From the NCBI RefSeq assembly GCF_027595985.1, contig NC_073308.1, positions 9,819,928-9,883,927 on the forward strand: a DNA stretch of 64,000 bases, written 5' to 3'. The position numbers and the translations under genes were made by a program. Numbering within the stretch: position 1 is the stretch's first letter; each line of letters starts with the position of its first letter. This document shows positions 22,391 to 34,649 of this stretch, one piece after another. The stretch is from Sorex araneus. Taxonomy: Eukaryota; Chordata; Mammalia; Eulipotyphla; Soricidae. The notes below the pieces were generated by a model. The model had not been told where the DNA came from. It saw only the letters and a program-made list of their open reading frames with translations, and ran no database searches.

Positions 22391-22417
22391 GTGGATCACA
22401 GATGGTCCTTGCTCAAA
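22391..22417 (+). CDS. TNS3: TNS3 27-nt microexon in the PTB domain
   Basis: A 27-nt exon between acceptor TTCTCAAG (preceded by a T-rich tract) and donor GTAAGT. It encodes WITDGPCS flanked by split lysine codons. It keeps phase exactly, and tensins have an equivalent short segment here. The TNS3 sequence I remember from other mammals reads closer to WIKDGPSS, so K to T and S to C look like lineage changes. The exon sits 92 nt after its neighbour and about 100 nt before a 364-bp GA repeat. Confidence 0.85.
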
Positions 22418-22511
22418 GTAAGTTGGCAGGATGTGTCCGTGTGCACTGATAGTTTGAGGCCTCAGTCCAGAGTAGTTTTCAGTTCAAGTTTCCCAGTAAA
22501 ACTTCTCGTAA

Positions 22512-24053
<1,542 letters not shown>

Positions 24054-24198
24054 GGTCTTTGGATTTGTGGCACGGAAGCAAGGCAGCACCACAGACAACG
24101 TGTGTCACCTGTTTGCAGAACACGACCCTGAGCAGCCCGCTAGTGCCATTGTCAACTTTGTGTCAAAGGTCATGATCGGCTCCCCGAAGAAGATCTGA
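24054..24198 (+). CDS. TNS3: TNS3 last coding exon: PTB C-terminus and stop
   Basis: Terminal coding exon after acceptor CTCCTGCAG. It completes the PTB domain with [23 protein letters not shown] and [11 protein letters not shown], and stops at TGA 24196-24198 after SPKKI. The GSPKK ending is tensin-3-like, whereas other tensins end differently. With the six earlier exons the reading frame gives 219 uninterrupted residues, which argues for a living gene and not a pseudogene. The C-terminal isoleucine is a small difference from the valine I recall in human. Confidence 0.95.
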
Positions 24199-26570
24199 GC
24201 CCCTGCCCGCCTGGAGACCCCAGAGGTGCTGGGACAGCAGACTCTGACCCTGAGACTCTGGGCCCAGCAGGGGATAGAGCTTCTTCTTTGGCAAAGAGAA
24301 CAGACACCCGCTCCCGGCACTTTCTGGGCGGAAGGAGCTGGGCACCAGGCTTCTCGCTGGGAGAGTTAAAGGACCGTGCGCGGAAACGCAGTGTTGCCGG
24401 GGCCCTTGCATGCCGGTGAGAAGATGGCTCCGAGCCCCCCACAGTGAGCGCGTCACCGCCATTGCCGTGGGCTCTGCCCAGCCGACACTCCAGGGGAGTC
24501 TGTCCTTCACTTCAGAAGGGACTGCACGTTTGCGGGTGGGACAGCTGAGTCAGGCCTTTGTGGAACACGAAGTCCGGAGGGAAGGGGCTGTGTGCGCCAG
24601 GGGGCACGTGTGCCAGGAGCCCCTGGAGAGGCAGCGCCCGCTCTGCTCTCACTGACTCCAGCGGTGTCTCGGCAGGGGAGAAGGAAGTGACGGCCAGAAG
24701 GGAAGTGCCGTTTCCACCTAACTGATGCTTCATCATGCCGCACTGTTTATGTACCACATCTCCGTCACCATGCTGTTCTCGTGTCCTGTTCTATACCTGC
24801 CACGCCACCAGGGGTCTAGGAGGAGCTTCTGGTCCCGGGGGGCTGGGGGACTGGGCACGAGAATGTGCCTGAGCCCTTGCCAGCTGCTGCCTCTGCAGTG
24901 CTGCCCCTTCACCAGTTTAAGATGGTTTGGCCCCAGTCAACCCACCTGGTGCCTGACTTACCCCTATGTGTTTGCCAAGTTGCAGATGACTTCCCTTCTA
25001 GTGAGGAAGGTTCTAGAGGGGTAGGGAAAAGTTGGATTTAAACCTAGCATGTCTGCATTTCTGTTACACTTCATTTTGGGGCCACCAGAGGTTCCTGAGA
25101 AGACCCCAGACCTTTGTAAGATCTTGTCCTTTTCTTCTGCCCCCACTGGCTCCAACTGCACGGCTGCCTCTAGCATCTTTAGAGGGAGGGAGAGACTAAC
25201 TCTTAACCCCCTTGGGCCATTTTTGAGTGTCCCTTTTCTGCTCTTGCTGAATCAGGCTCATGCTGACATGAACACTCAGTGCCCATGACATTCCTCGGCA
25301 AGGACCCTGTGAGGTGGCTCTGGATATAAAATCAGTTTATTTTATAATAACTGGCCCGAGTGTGTCCCAGCACTTGATTCATCATTCTCTGCCCATTTTT
25401 ATTCTCTGTAGTGTGTGCTAGTTCTTTGATTACCCAGGAATCACCAGCAATTGTCCGTACTGGGCTTTGGGACTGTATTTGGTGACGTCTCAGTTTCACA
25501 GTGGGGCAGAGATAAGGTTGGCTGATCTCGGTGTGTGTGTTGTGTATATAAATGTGTGGAAAAGTAGGCAGATGGGTCCACTCTTCAGCTCTTACTAATG
25601 TACTGAACACAAGTGCCTCATTCCTGTGCCAAATGTTTGCCTTAGTCATTCTGGACCTGCTCCCCAGCATCAGCCTATGTGGCATCGAAGAGACTGTCCC
25701 CGAGGTCCTGATGTCCTGGTCCATGGCTGAGGCTTTTTCCGTTTCATCTTGTCACTGACTGCCAGGATCTGACCAGAGGGAGTGTACGTAGGTTTGTACT
25801 GTTGATTAGAGGCGCCTCGTCCTGAGATGGCTCGTACCCAGGTCCTTGCCCTTCTAAGGAAGGATGAACATGCTTTGAAACCAAAGCATAAGAGGAGGAT
25901 GAGCTGGAGAAGCACGAGCCAAAGCTCCATACCGGCATCCCGGGACCCCAGCCCACCGAAGTTTTTGTGTGGACCCTCAGGAAGCCACTGCCACTTGCTT
26001 TGACACTGAAGGCCGGCTCTGACCTTCACACTCGGGTGTCACAGACATCAGGCAGTTTGTCCAAGCAAATGGCTCTTTCTGAGGAACGAGAGGAAGCCAG
26101 TTCAGTTCCTGATGTCCAGTAGTGGACACATCGCGAAGTGTTACATATGCATCCAGGACAGTCTGTGGATTCTAGGGAGGCTGTGCTCTGATGCCTGTGC
26201 CAGCTGAGCTGACTGCAAGGAGCTTTCCCAGACAGCTGACCCTTGGGGTGCCAGTAGGGATAGGGTACTATCCTGGGACTCGTGAGGGCTGAATCCCAGC
26301 ATCATACCCAGGGTCCAGGTAACCTGCTCTTTAACTTCACCACATAGTTCCAGTGTTAACTTACAACCATGTTAAGTCTGAGTCGCGTTTAGTGACTTCT
26401 CAGCTTCGAAGACCTTGAGCTGCCTTATATTAGTGGGTATTTGTACTCTTCCATTGTGAAAAACATTATCCAGTATGTAAATGAATGTTCTATAAATTCT
26501 TTGTATAGTCATTTTCTTTCTCTAAATATCATCTTTATTCAGAATATAATAAAGTCACAAACCTGGTAAG
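24199..26570 (+). other. TNS3: TNS3 3' untranslated region
   Basis: About 2.37 kb between the TNS3 stop and a probable cleavage site. I see no SINE or L1 copy in it, in contrast with the sequence on either side. That is what a transcribed 3' UTR under constraint looks like. The first half is GC-rich and the second half more A/T-rich, with short T-rich tracts. The 3' boundary is inferred from the AATAAA at 26548. No transcript was available to confirm it. Confidence 0.7.
26548..26553 (+). terminator. Probable TNS3 polyadenylation signal (AATAAA)
   Basis: A canonical AATAAA in an A/T-rich context, followed 25-45 bases later by TTCTG and GTGCTTCTGTGTGTGTG, a GU-rich downstream element. It is the first canonical hexamer I find downstream of the TNS3 stop. 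Repeats reappear about 300 bp further on. Confidence 0.6.
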
Positions 26571-26861
26571 CTTCTGTAGCAGCCCTTACTGCGCTAGGAA
26601 GATGAAAGTGCTTCTGTGTGTGTGATGCATGAGTTGTGTACGTGCATCTCTGTATGTGTCCCTTCTGTACACATGCATGTATACCCACCCCTGGAATATA
26701 TTATGTGCATGCTTATGCCTGTGGGTACATATGTGCAAGTGCGTTTATTTCCTTGGAAGGTCAAAGGGGTGGATTCAGTTACCATTCACACATGTTTTGC
26801 ACTTAGGAATATTTTTAAATATTTCTTCCCAGACCTTTAAAAATGTTACTTTGTCCTGGGT

Positions 26862-27052
26862 TTTTTGTTTTGTGAGGGGGGTTGAAGCCACACAGCAGAG
26901 CTCAGGGCTTACTCCTGGCCCTGTGCTCAGGAGGATTCTTGGTGGTGCCCGGGGACCGTGTATTGATTGCCCACCGATGGAAATGGGGTCATTCCTGGGA
27001 TCAAAATGTGTATGAAGGCAGCGCCTTATCCCCTGTACTAGCTCTCTGACCA
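26862..27052 (-). mobile_element. SINE type A, diverged
   Basis: Antisense: GAAGCCACACAGCAGAGCTC, GGGCTTACTCCTGGCCCTGTG and a decayed head ending CCTGTACTAGCTCTCTGACC. It is the first repeat after the TNS3 polyadenylation signal. Confidence 0.8.
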
Positions 27053-27299
27053 ATATTAAATTTTTAAGTGATCTCACACATATGTGGGACGTAAAGATGC
27101 AAATCTGCAGATTTGACACATTGAAGTGAAACTGAAATATATGTTTCTGCTGTCTGGTGGTTTCAGTAATGACGCCCCACTGTGCTGGATGGTGCTGGAC
27201 TAGTGTGATACAGAATGTTGACAATGGTGACATTTCTGTTGCTACTTTTGCTACAAATTATTGAAGTGTGTGAGTTACCTTATTAAGTGTAAAAAACTA

Positions 27300-28150
27300 A
27301 AGCTCGCCGAGGGGCGCGAGCACTCGCCGGCTCTCCGGGCAGCTCTGTCTCACCTCCCGAGTCCGGTGCCCCGGAACCACTGTGTGTGCCATCGGTCGAG
27401 GGCAGGCGACGGAAGGAAGAAGGCCAAACTGGTTGCTCGATCAGTTTATTTCATTCTCTCTCCCTGCTTCTCTCCCGGCTCTCGGTCTCTCTCAGCATCT
27501 GTGGATCTGGCCCCCGTGGATCTCCCCCCATGGATCTGGCCCCCGTGGATCTGGCCCCCGCGGATCTGGCCCCCCAACCCACTCTTCCAGCCTAGTTAAA
27601 TCTCCCCAGCATGAGGGGGTTGGGGCGTACCCATAGGTGTGGTCACCATCAATAGGGTAAGGTTCCTTTCCCTTAGGGGATGCTTCTCCTAGGACTTAAT
27701 TCTCTTTCAGCAGGAGGATCCACCCAAGGGCGGAGTCCCATGAATGTGTTTCTCTTCTCCTCAGCCAGCAAACATATAAGAATTCATAATATTAATTATT
27801 TTGTATGGACACAATAAGAGATGCATTAAAGCTTATAGAATTGCTCTCCTGGGGCCATCTCAATCTCAGACTACAGTGCTCAGGCCAGATCAGTCTTTCC
27901 TATCCCTGGCAGGGTCCTAGTCTCATAATTACTATTGGATCATGACAGCATTTGTCTATGATCAAGCTCTTAACTTATAGTTAAGAATTAGGCACTTTGG
28001 CCAGGCCCATCTCGATGCCAGGGTAGCACATAACTCACCGCTTGCCCTGGATCCTTCCCGTCCCACGTCAGGGACCCTGCTTTGGGGTAAGCTTAAACTC
28101 CGGGAAAAACCGGGACAAGCTACTTGTGGCAAGCAGGGAGAGGACAAAGT
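27300..28150 (-). mobile_element. Probable solo LTR of an endogenous retrovirus
   Basis: Read on the minus strand this 850-bp block looks like an LTR. It has a long non-coding U3-like part, then a 15-bp minisatellite (complement of GTGGATCTGGCCCCC, five units at 27503-27575). Next come a GA-rich stretch with GAAATAAACTGATCGAGC (polyadenylation hexamer) and a GC-rich U5-like end with GGTTCCGGGGCACC. No internal retroviral coding region lies next to it. The outer ends are uncertain: I could not find a convincing short target duplication, and the family is not named. Confidence 0.5.
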
Positions 28151-28170
28151 AATGTCATCTTACATTACTT

Positions 28171-29554
28171 GCAGTATTCCATTTTATTATATTTAAAGTA
28201 CAATCTAGTTTTTGAGGAAGATGAACTCTTAGAGTCATAAATATAAAACTTCCATGGAGGAAGAATGTTTCAAATCTGATTCAGAAGATGATCAATGATG
28301 AAGAACAGCAGCAAGTAAAAAGAGGTATAGTGGTAATGAGTATTTGTGGAGTCAGTGTTTTTTTATTGATAATCACTTTTGCTGTACAAACTATTCTTGA
28401 CAAAATTATGTACTAAAATGATTGTTGAAGAAACAAAAATACACTGTTTAATGCAAAAATAGCTCTGCAGAGGATACCAACAGTTCTGGAAGCCTGCGTC
28501 GAGGGGAGAAATGGACACTTACATTGGCATATTGCTTACTTATAGATATAACACTTGGCATAATGCTTATGGGTATAATCAGAAATTAGGCTACATGGTC
28601 CAAATAGAAAATACTTCACCCATTAAAAATACCATAAAGTGTGGCCATTGTCTATTCCTGAGTATTTGCATTTTTTCTACAATACTACAGCTAGAACTGA
28701 AGATTGGCTGAACAAAATTTGAAGCATCATAGAAGGAATTATTGAATTGTTGATTCCTTTCAAAATGCCATTGAAGCTGGCAAAAGCATCATAATAGTTT
28801 CACAAAAGCATGGTTCTGTGGAGAGGTGTCAGGTTTTGCCAATATATTCTAGACAAGAATGAAATACAGTTATATAAAACATACAATTGTATACATTGTA
28901 TAAAATGCATTTGCCTAGAGGTTACACCTCCTGTCTTGGTATTTCTGCTGGACAAAATCCAGCCATCATAGAGATGACATGTGTGCATGGTGCCACGTGA
29001 AACTGAAGGATGGCTTCTTATTGAGGGCTGCATATTATATTCAGACAGCTATGATATGAGTGTTCCTTCTGCTGAAAAGCTTTTGCAGAATAAAATGTGT
29101 ATTTTGTGTACAGTGAAAGCTAATGAACCTTTAAGGCAAAGTAAAATGGAATGAAACGTTGGCAATGATAACATTTCTATTGACAACATAAATTTGAAAA
29201 TGGCACCAAGGCTAGATATTTTAAATGGACTGGCCAAAGGTCCATTTAATATGCAAACTACTTTGAAGAATCATATGTAGACTGTTAGTGAAGGAAATAA
29301 TGAGAAGCTGAAGCCTAATGTTGTTTTGTTATATATTAAAATGTTGACAAATGACACTGTATCAAAACTCAAGTGAAACAGAATTTATGATAGAATTAGT
29401 ATATGGGACTTCACTCACAAATGTGTGGCATATACATCAAATATGGGGTAATTGATGTTTTAAAAGTTATATAAAGAAGTATTGATTGGCTCCTGATCAA
29501 TGATCACCATATTGGAAAAGTGGCTAGTGAACAAAATACCTGAAACAAAGTGAT
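28171..29554 (+). pseudogene. Unidentified stop-riddled block, possibly an old retrocopy
   Basis: A/T-rich 1.4 kb without SINE or L1 signatures. Several short stretches look protein-like on the + strand (28511-28711, and around 28740-28830 in another frame) but are separated by frameshifts and stops, as in an old processed pseudogene or transposase remnant. I do not recognise the family, and the strand is a guess. Confidence 0.25.
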
Positions 29555-29770
29555 CTATTTTATTTTTTTAATGTTTTACCCCTTTATTTAAACACTGCTA
29601 TTTTCAAAGTTAATCATGATGCATTTGTTACAGGCCTTCAATATTCCAGCACCAATCCCACCACCACTGTGACCTTCTCTCCACCATTGTCCCTATGTTC
29701 CCAAGCAACTCCCTCCCCTGTCCCCTCCCCCCACCACAATATGCCCTTGTAGCAGGCACAAAATAATTTA
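29555..29770 (-). mobile_element. Old L1 3' end fragment
   Basis: Antisense: T-rich start, CCTTCAATATTCCAGCACC, AATCCCACCACCACTGTGACC, TCTCCACCATTGTCCC and a C-rich stretch. This is the usual layout of the L1 3' UTR end. Confidence 0.65.
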
Positions 29771-31108
29771 TTTTCATGGAATCGGGGATGGCCTACTTCC
29801 ACCCATCTCCCTGCTCTACCAGGAGCCTGGCAGTAGAAGCCTGGTGGTCATGCTCATGATCTGCCTCTGGTGCCATATAAGCTCATTAACTGACCCTAAT
29901 ACAGAGACTCAAATCTTGAAAGAGATCAACAAGCTGCAGAGGGACCCTGCACAGGCTGAGTCTCAGATCCAGGGCACCCTGGAGGGGACGGGTGAGCACA
30001 CCACCTGCCCAAACAGGGCTCTGGCAGTCAAAAACTTCACACTTCATTTGCCACCATGCTTAAGCAGATTCCACAGGCTCGGGATGATGCTCATCTTGGA
30101 ATAAATCTGTTGAAAAACTCAGGTGTGCGGGTTTTGTGAGTGAAATCTCCAGGCTCTTACAGAGTCAGGGATGGGAGAGTGTGGAACTGGGCCTTTGCAG
30201 TTACATGACTGCCCTCCTCCCAATGCAAGAACGTTCTACCAGCCCACCCGTCTTCTACACCTTCGTTTCTTACCTCTCCCGATCACTCTTTATCTCCATC
30301 CTAACCAAGACTATTCTCAATCCAGAGCGTCTTCCCTTTTCTAGGGAAGTCCGACCAGGAAGTCATCTGAAGGGTGTTATTTAAACTATTTAATCTTTCT
30401 CAGGTACTGTCGTCTCCAAGAACTTTGCAACAATCTCTTAGTTCAGTACTAAAAGACAGAGCTCAGAAAGCTGAGGGGTAGCAGGTGAGAACCCCTGCCC
30501 CACCTCACCCTATATTCCCAGTGCTGTCCTGGGCCCTCGGGGTGCTCTGCATCGCTACAGGCTGTGCCGCTCACTGGCCACACTGGAGCACTTTTCTTCC
30601 CTTGTGCTTTCTAACACCCCGAGCCAGGAGGTGTAAGGGCACAAGGTGGGTGTGTGTTTCTTCGTACAAACAGACTCGGGCAAGAAGATGGAACAAAGCC
30701 GAAGGCTGCTGCTTTCCTGTGTGTCCTTTTTGCTCATTTATCAGGGTGGGAGTGAGGCTGAAAGAATACATGCTGGAAGACACCTCTGTGTGCTGGGTAG
30801 GAGTCTCTTCCTCCTCCTCCTCCTCCTCCGCCATATAGAAAATGCACATCTCCAACGTCTAGAGTAACTGTAGCAAAAGTCTGCACCCACATAACAAATG
30901 ACCCAAATTATAGAACATTTTCAATCAAATTATAGAGCACTTTCACCATCTTAAAACATTAGTTCTAGTTTTATTTAAGTCAATTTCTTTTCCAACCTTA
31001 ACAGAAACCAATGACCTGAGTTTTCATACCCTAGAGTAGTTTTGTTGGTTCTTCATAAATTCAATAAAAATTGTACTTTATAGTGTGCAATAAATACTCC
31101 CGTAATAA
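29771..31108. other. Unique intergenic sequence
   Basis: Contains an 86-codon open frame at 29844-30104 without recognised features, and a (CTC)n run at 30812-30830. Nothing else identified. Confidence 0.45.
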
Positions 31109-31317
31109 AATGTTTAGCACAGCGGTAGGGCGTTCACCTTTCACGCGGCGGACCCATGTTCGATTCCTCCGCCCCTCTTGGAAAGCCCGGCAAGCTACCG
31201 AGAGTACCGTGCCTGCACAGCAGAGCCTGGCAAGCTACCAGTGGCGTATTGGCTATGCCAAAAACAGTAACAACAAGTCTCACAATGAGAGACGTCACTG
31301 GTGCCTGCTCGAGATTA
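31109..31317 (+). mobile_element. SINE type B, short body
   Basis: Sense: TTAGCACAGCGGTAGGGCGTT head (its first bases are missing), GTTCGATTCCTCCGCCCC, GCAAGCTACCGAGAGTACC, CTATGCCAAAAACAGTAACA and GACGTCACTGGTGCC. Confidence 0.9.
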
Positions 31318-31384
31318 ATCACTATTATACAATGGATTGAAGCAGAAGTTGCTGGAAATTAGTGCATCCTCCCTCCAATGAATT

Positions 31385-31386
<2 letters not shown>

Positions 31387-31472
<86 letters not shown>
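31387..31472. repeat. (GT)n(GA)n compound microsatellite
   Basis: About 22 bp of GT followed by about 63 bp of GA. Confidence 0.98.
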
Positions 31473-31474
<2 letters not shown>

Positions 31475-31599
31475 CTTCCTGGTCACCCCCTTCCTGTCAG
31501 AGGCAGAGGTGAGCCAGGGGCTGTAGGGTCTTGAGCCTCAGGACCTCCTGGTTTCTCAACTGACAGCGAAGTGTGGTAGGAGAAGAGCTGCAATGTGGC

Positions 31600-32122
31600 T
31601 GCAGTTTCCCATGGGTTCCCAGACTCCGCGGTCCTCCGGGTCCCAGCTGCCGATCCTCCCAGGCCCCCTTGCCCAGTCCTCCCAGCTCCCCCCCGCCCTG
31701 CCCAGTCCTCCCGGGCCCCATGCCCGGTTCTTCCAGACATTCTTGCCCGGTCCCCTGGCCCCGCTGCCCGGTTCTCGCGGCACCACCTGCTGCTTCGCAG
31801 CCTGACCCATTAGGAGCCTCGGCTCCCTGCGCTCCCAAATACGTGGCGGCCCCTCCACGGGGCGGTGCAAACGCAGAGGCTCTCCAGGGACCCCTGGAGC
31901 CCGCGCGCTCCCGGCAGGCGGGCGCCGCTCTCCGGTCCGGCCCGGCGCGGCCGGCAGAGGGCGCGCGTCCCCTGTCGGCCCAAGACCCAGACTGCCGGGC
32001 ATGGGAGGGCGCCTGCCGTGGCCCTCGGGTCTGCCCCCCCAACTGTAGCCTGATGGGGACTCGACCCGGGAGAGAAACTGCGACTGCAATCCCGGGAGCA
32101 CCGGAGCGCAAGCGACGGCAGG
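31600..32122. promoter_or_regulatory. CpG-rich segment (CpG-island-like)
   Basis: About 500 bp that is very G/C-rich, with dense CpG between 31790 and 32100 (CGCGCGCTCCCGGCAGGCGG, CCCGGCGCGGCCGGC), in a window otherwise poor in CpG. No exon with a recognisable protein follows. It may be an orphan island, a decayed promoter, or the edge of the adjacent VNTR. No initiation evidence is visible. Confidence 0.5.
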
Positions 32123-32745
32123 CACAGGAACACAGCGGGCACAGGGACACAGGGGCAGAGGGATACAAGGCACAGGGGCACAAAGCAGAGGGCACAGGGC
32201 AGAGGGGCACAGGGACACAGGGACACAGGGCACAGGGACACAGGGGCACAGGAACACAAAAGTACAGGGGCACAGGGACACAGGGACATAGGAACACAGG
32301 GACACAGGGGCACAGGGACACGGGGACAAGGGGGAACGGGCACAGGGACACAGGGACATAGGAACACAGGGACACAGGGGAACAGGGACAGAGGGACACG
32401 GGGACAAGGGGGAACAGGGGCACAGGGACACAGGGACACAGGAGCACAGGGACACAGGAACACAGAGACACAGGGACATGGGGGCGCAAGGGCACAGGGA
32501 TACAGGGACACAGGGACACAAGGACACAGGATCCAGGGACACAGGGACACAGGGCCCAGGGACACAAGGACACAGGGTCCAGGGACACAGGGACACAGGG
32601 CCCAGGGACACAAGGACACAGGGTCCAGGGACACAGGGACACAGGGACACAGGGTTCAGGGACACAGGGACATAGAGACACAGGAACAAGGGTCACACGG
32701 GGACATAGAGACACAGGGACAAGGGGCACAGGGACACTTCCGGCA
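32123..32745. repeat. Decamer VNTR (CACAGGGACA) with higher-order units
   Basis: More than 50 degenerate copies of the 10-mer CACAGGGACA, often with an extra G or a CAGGG insert. From about 32515 to 32665 a longer unit of about 55 bp recurs (ACAAGGACACAGGGTCCAGG alternating with a CCCAGG variant). The array gives rise to a 438-codon antisense open frame rich in VPVSLCPC, which is an artefact of the repeat. Confidence 0.95.
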
Positions 32746-33229
32746 TAAGTTCTCAGGGGCACTGCGGGCGCAGGGACACGTTGGACACAGGGGCGCAGGG
32801 GCAGGGCGGCCACACAGAGCCGGAAGCAGGCTCATCCACCTACCCCAGTGCATTCACCCAGACCTGCCACCTGACCCACTGCCCTGACCGGGCCTGTCCC
32901 CAACTCTGGAAAGGGAGGATCAGCCACTGAGACGCTCTGGCCTTGGAGCACAGGACACTGGTCAGTAGCATTGGATGTTTTCTTGAAGACTTGCGGGCCC
33001 TCAGAGAGCTGAGGTCTCAGCCTCTCCTCCTGACCGTGGCCTCAGAACTCTCCGAGCATGCTGGTGATCCCTGCACAGCCTTCTGCACTCACGGAGCCTC
33101 CCCGGCAGCGCGCCAGCCGCATGCAGCCACTCCGCAAGCCGACTGCACGTGCCTCACCTCTGCTTTGTGAGCACTGACTCGAGCTGTGTGACCAAAACAC
33201 AGGCCTTTTCTCCTAAACTTTCGTTTTGA
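32746..33229. other. Unique GC-rich flank of the VNTR
   Basis: Nothing recognised. Confidence 0.5.
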
Positions 33230-33234
33230 GGTTC

Positions 33235-33420
33235 TGTGGTTTACAATGCTATTAACAATGCATTAAAAATTAATAATGCATGAATAATACGCTAATTCCA
33301 ACACCAGCCCCATCACAATGTATCCCCTCCCTCTGCCAAGACCTTCCTGCCACAACTCAGTTCTGTGGATCAGTACTCTCTTTATGCTGCCTCTGGACCT
33401 TCATGTTGCCTTGCCAGGCT
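33235..33420 (-). mobile_element. Old L1 3' end fragment
   Basis: Antisense remnants: TTTACAATGCTATTAACAATG, TTCCAACACCAGCCCCATCAC and CCTCCCTCTGCCAAGACC. Confidence 0.5.
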
Positions 33421-33572
33421 TTATTAATTTCAGCGATTCTTTAGAACACAGCTGTGTCAGATGGCAGGTTGGATTTTCCATGTGGCTGCTTGGAATGTGT
33501 CAGGGTGGGACTGGGATCACCAAGTTCCTAGTGGAGGGTCTCTAGAGGTGGGATGGAGGAAGCTGCTGCCTA

Positions 33573-33724
33573 CTTTTTTGTTGTTGTTATGGACACGTGG
33601 TCTTGTCTTCTGGTTTGGTGGGCACACCTGGCAAAACTTGGAGAACCATATGCAGTGCCAGAGATCCTGGGTCCTCTATGTCAAGGCGAGTGTCATCCTC
33701 TCTATCCTAAATCTCCAGGTGCAC
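33573..33724 (-). mobile_element. Old SINE type A
   Basis: Antisense: GGTGGGCACACCTGGCAAAAC, GAGAACCATATGCAGTGCCAG and AGATCCTGGGTCCTC. Confidence 0.65.
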
Positions 33725-34446
33725 TTTTTTCTCTTAAAGTGACAAAACTGTATACTTCCTTTGTTTAAGGATCATGGCAGCTGCTCTGGTAAGCAGGCCA
33801 AGGGCTTGCTGAGCTCTGAGCTGCAAACTCTGGCCTGGGTGATAGATGCTGAGAGTCAGAATAAGCATCAGTTTTTCAGCCCCAGCCAGGAGCAATGCTG
33901 GGGCCCAGAAGCCTTGTGGTATAGTCGCAATGTCTCTCGACAGTTTGGAACCCATGAAGAATGTAGAGCAGTAAGACCCCAGCACAATAGCCAGGCCTTC
34001 TGATGTGGCCAGCTCATTGGAAATGTGTCCACAGTGTGTCACGGTCACTGGGATTACTTGGAGGGGCTTGGAGGAGGAGAGGGGCCCTGGGCTAGTGAAT
34101 CCGAGTGAGTGCCAAATCTTGGAGATGTCATTTTGGGCGAGAAGTCAAGGTCACTGGGTGGCCCACCTCACAACTGACCACCTCTGGAGCAGATAGCCCC
34201 CTTCCTTGACCACCTCCTTCTGGGCAGACATCCCCAGAGCCCTTCAACTCTTTGATTCCTACAAAATTCCTATAAGCCCTTTAGCCATTTGCATTCCACA
34301 AAATTCCCAGAAGTCCTTTAAGCATTTGATTCTCCTGGGCTTCTCTGGGGTGGGCCCAAGATCACTGCTAAGAAGACCTAAGGAAAAGAGAACAAAGAAG
34401 CTGGTCCTGAAGCTGACTGTCCATAAAAGGAATTAAATTAAATTTA
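33725..34446. other. Unique intergenic sequence
   Basis: No repeat or gene recognised. Confidence 0.5.
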
Positions 34447-34460
34447 AAAAATTAATCATT

Positions 34461-34636
34461 GGGGCTGGAGAGATAGCACAGTGGGTAGGGCGTTTGCCTT
34501 GCACGCGGCCGACCCGGGTTCAAATCCCAGCATCCCATATGGTCCCCTGAGCACGGCCAGGGGTGATTCCTGAGTGCATAGCCAGGAGTAACCCCTGTGC
34601 ATCGCCAGGTGTGACCCAAAAAGCAAAAAAAAAAAA
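34461..34636 (+). mobile_element. SINE type A, near-consensus full-length copy
   Basis: One of the best preserved copies: GGGGCTGGAGAGATAGCAC, A-box-like TAGCACAGTGG, B box GGTTCAAATCC, CATCCCATATGGTCCCC, GTGACCCAAAAAGC and a pure A tail. Its left flank ends in AAAAATTAATCATT, and the same word follows its A tail, so the target-site duplication is clear. Confidence 0.97.
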
Positions 34637-34649
34637 ATTAATCATTGCT

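Noticed and set aside
28147-28170. Inverted repeat AAGTAATGT / ACATTACTT at the edge of the probable LTR
   Set aside because: Nine-bp arms with a 6-bp spacer in A/T-rich DNA are expected by chance and do not match an LTR end or target duplication.
29844-30104. An 86-codon open frame that looks mildly protein-like
   Set aside because: No recognisable family, no splice or promoter context, and a length within chance expectation.
31600-32122. Promoter of an undetected gene at the CpG-rich segment
   Set aside because: No exon with a recognisable protein or good splice sites follows on either strand; kept only as a CpG-rich feature.
32123-32745. CRISPR-like array
   Set aside because: There are no unique spacers, only degenerate decamers in tandem, and the host is a mammal.
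31497-32813. A 438-codon antisense open frame rich in VPVSLCPC repeats (and a 377-codon companion)
   Set aside because: It is the translation of the CACAGGGACA VNTR. A 10-mer array without stop triplets stays open in several frames, and neither start context nor domain supports a protein.
34461-34530. tRNA gene
   Set aside because: The A and B boxes belong to the SINE head. The acceptor stem does not close and a SINE body follows directly.
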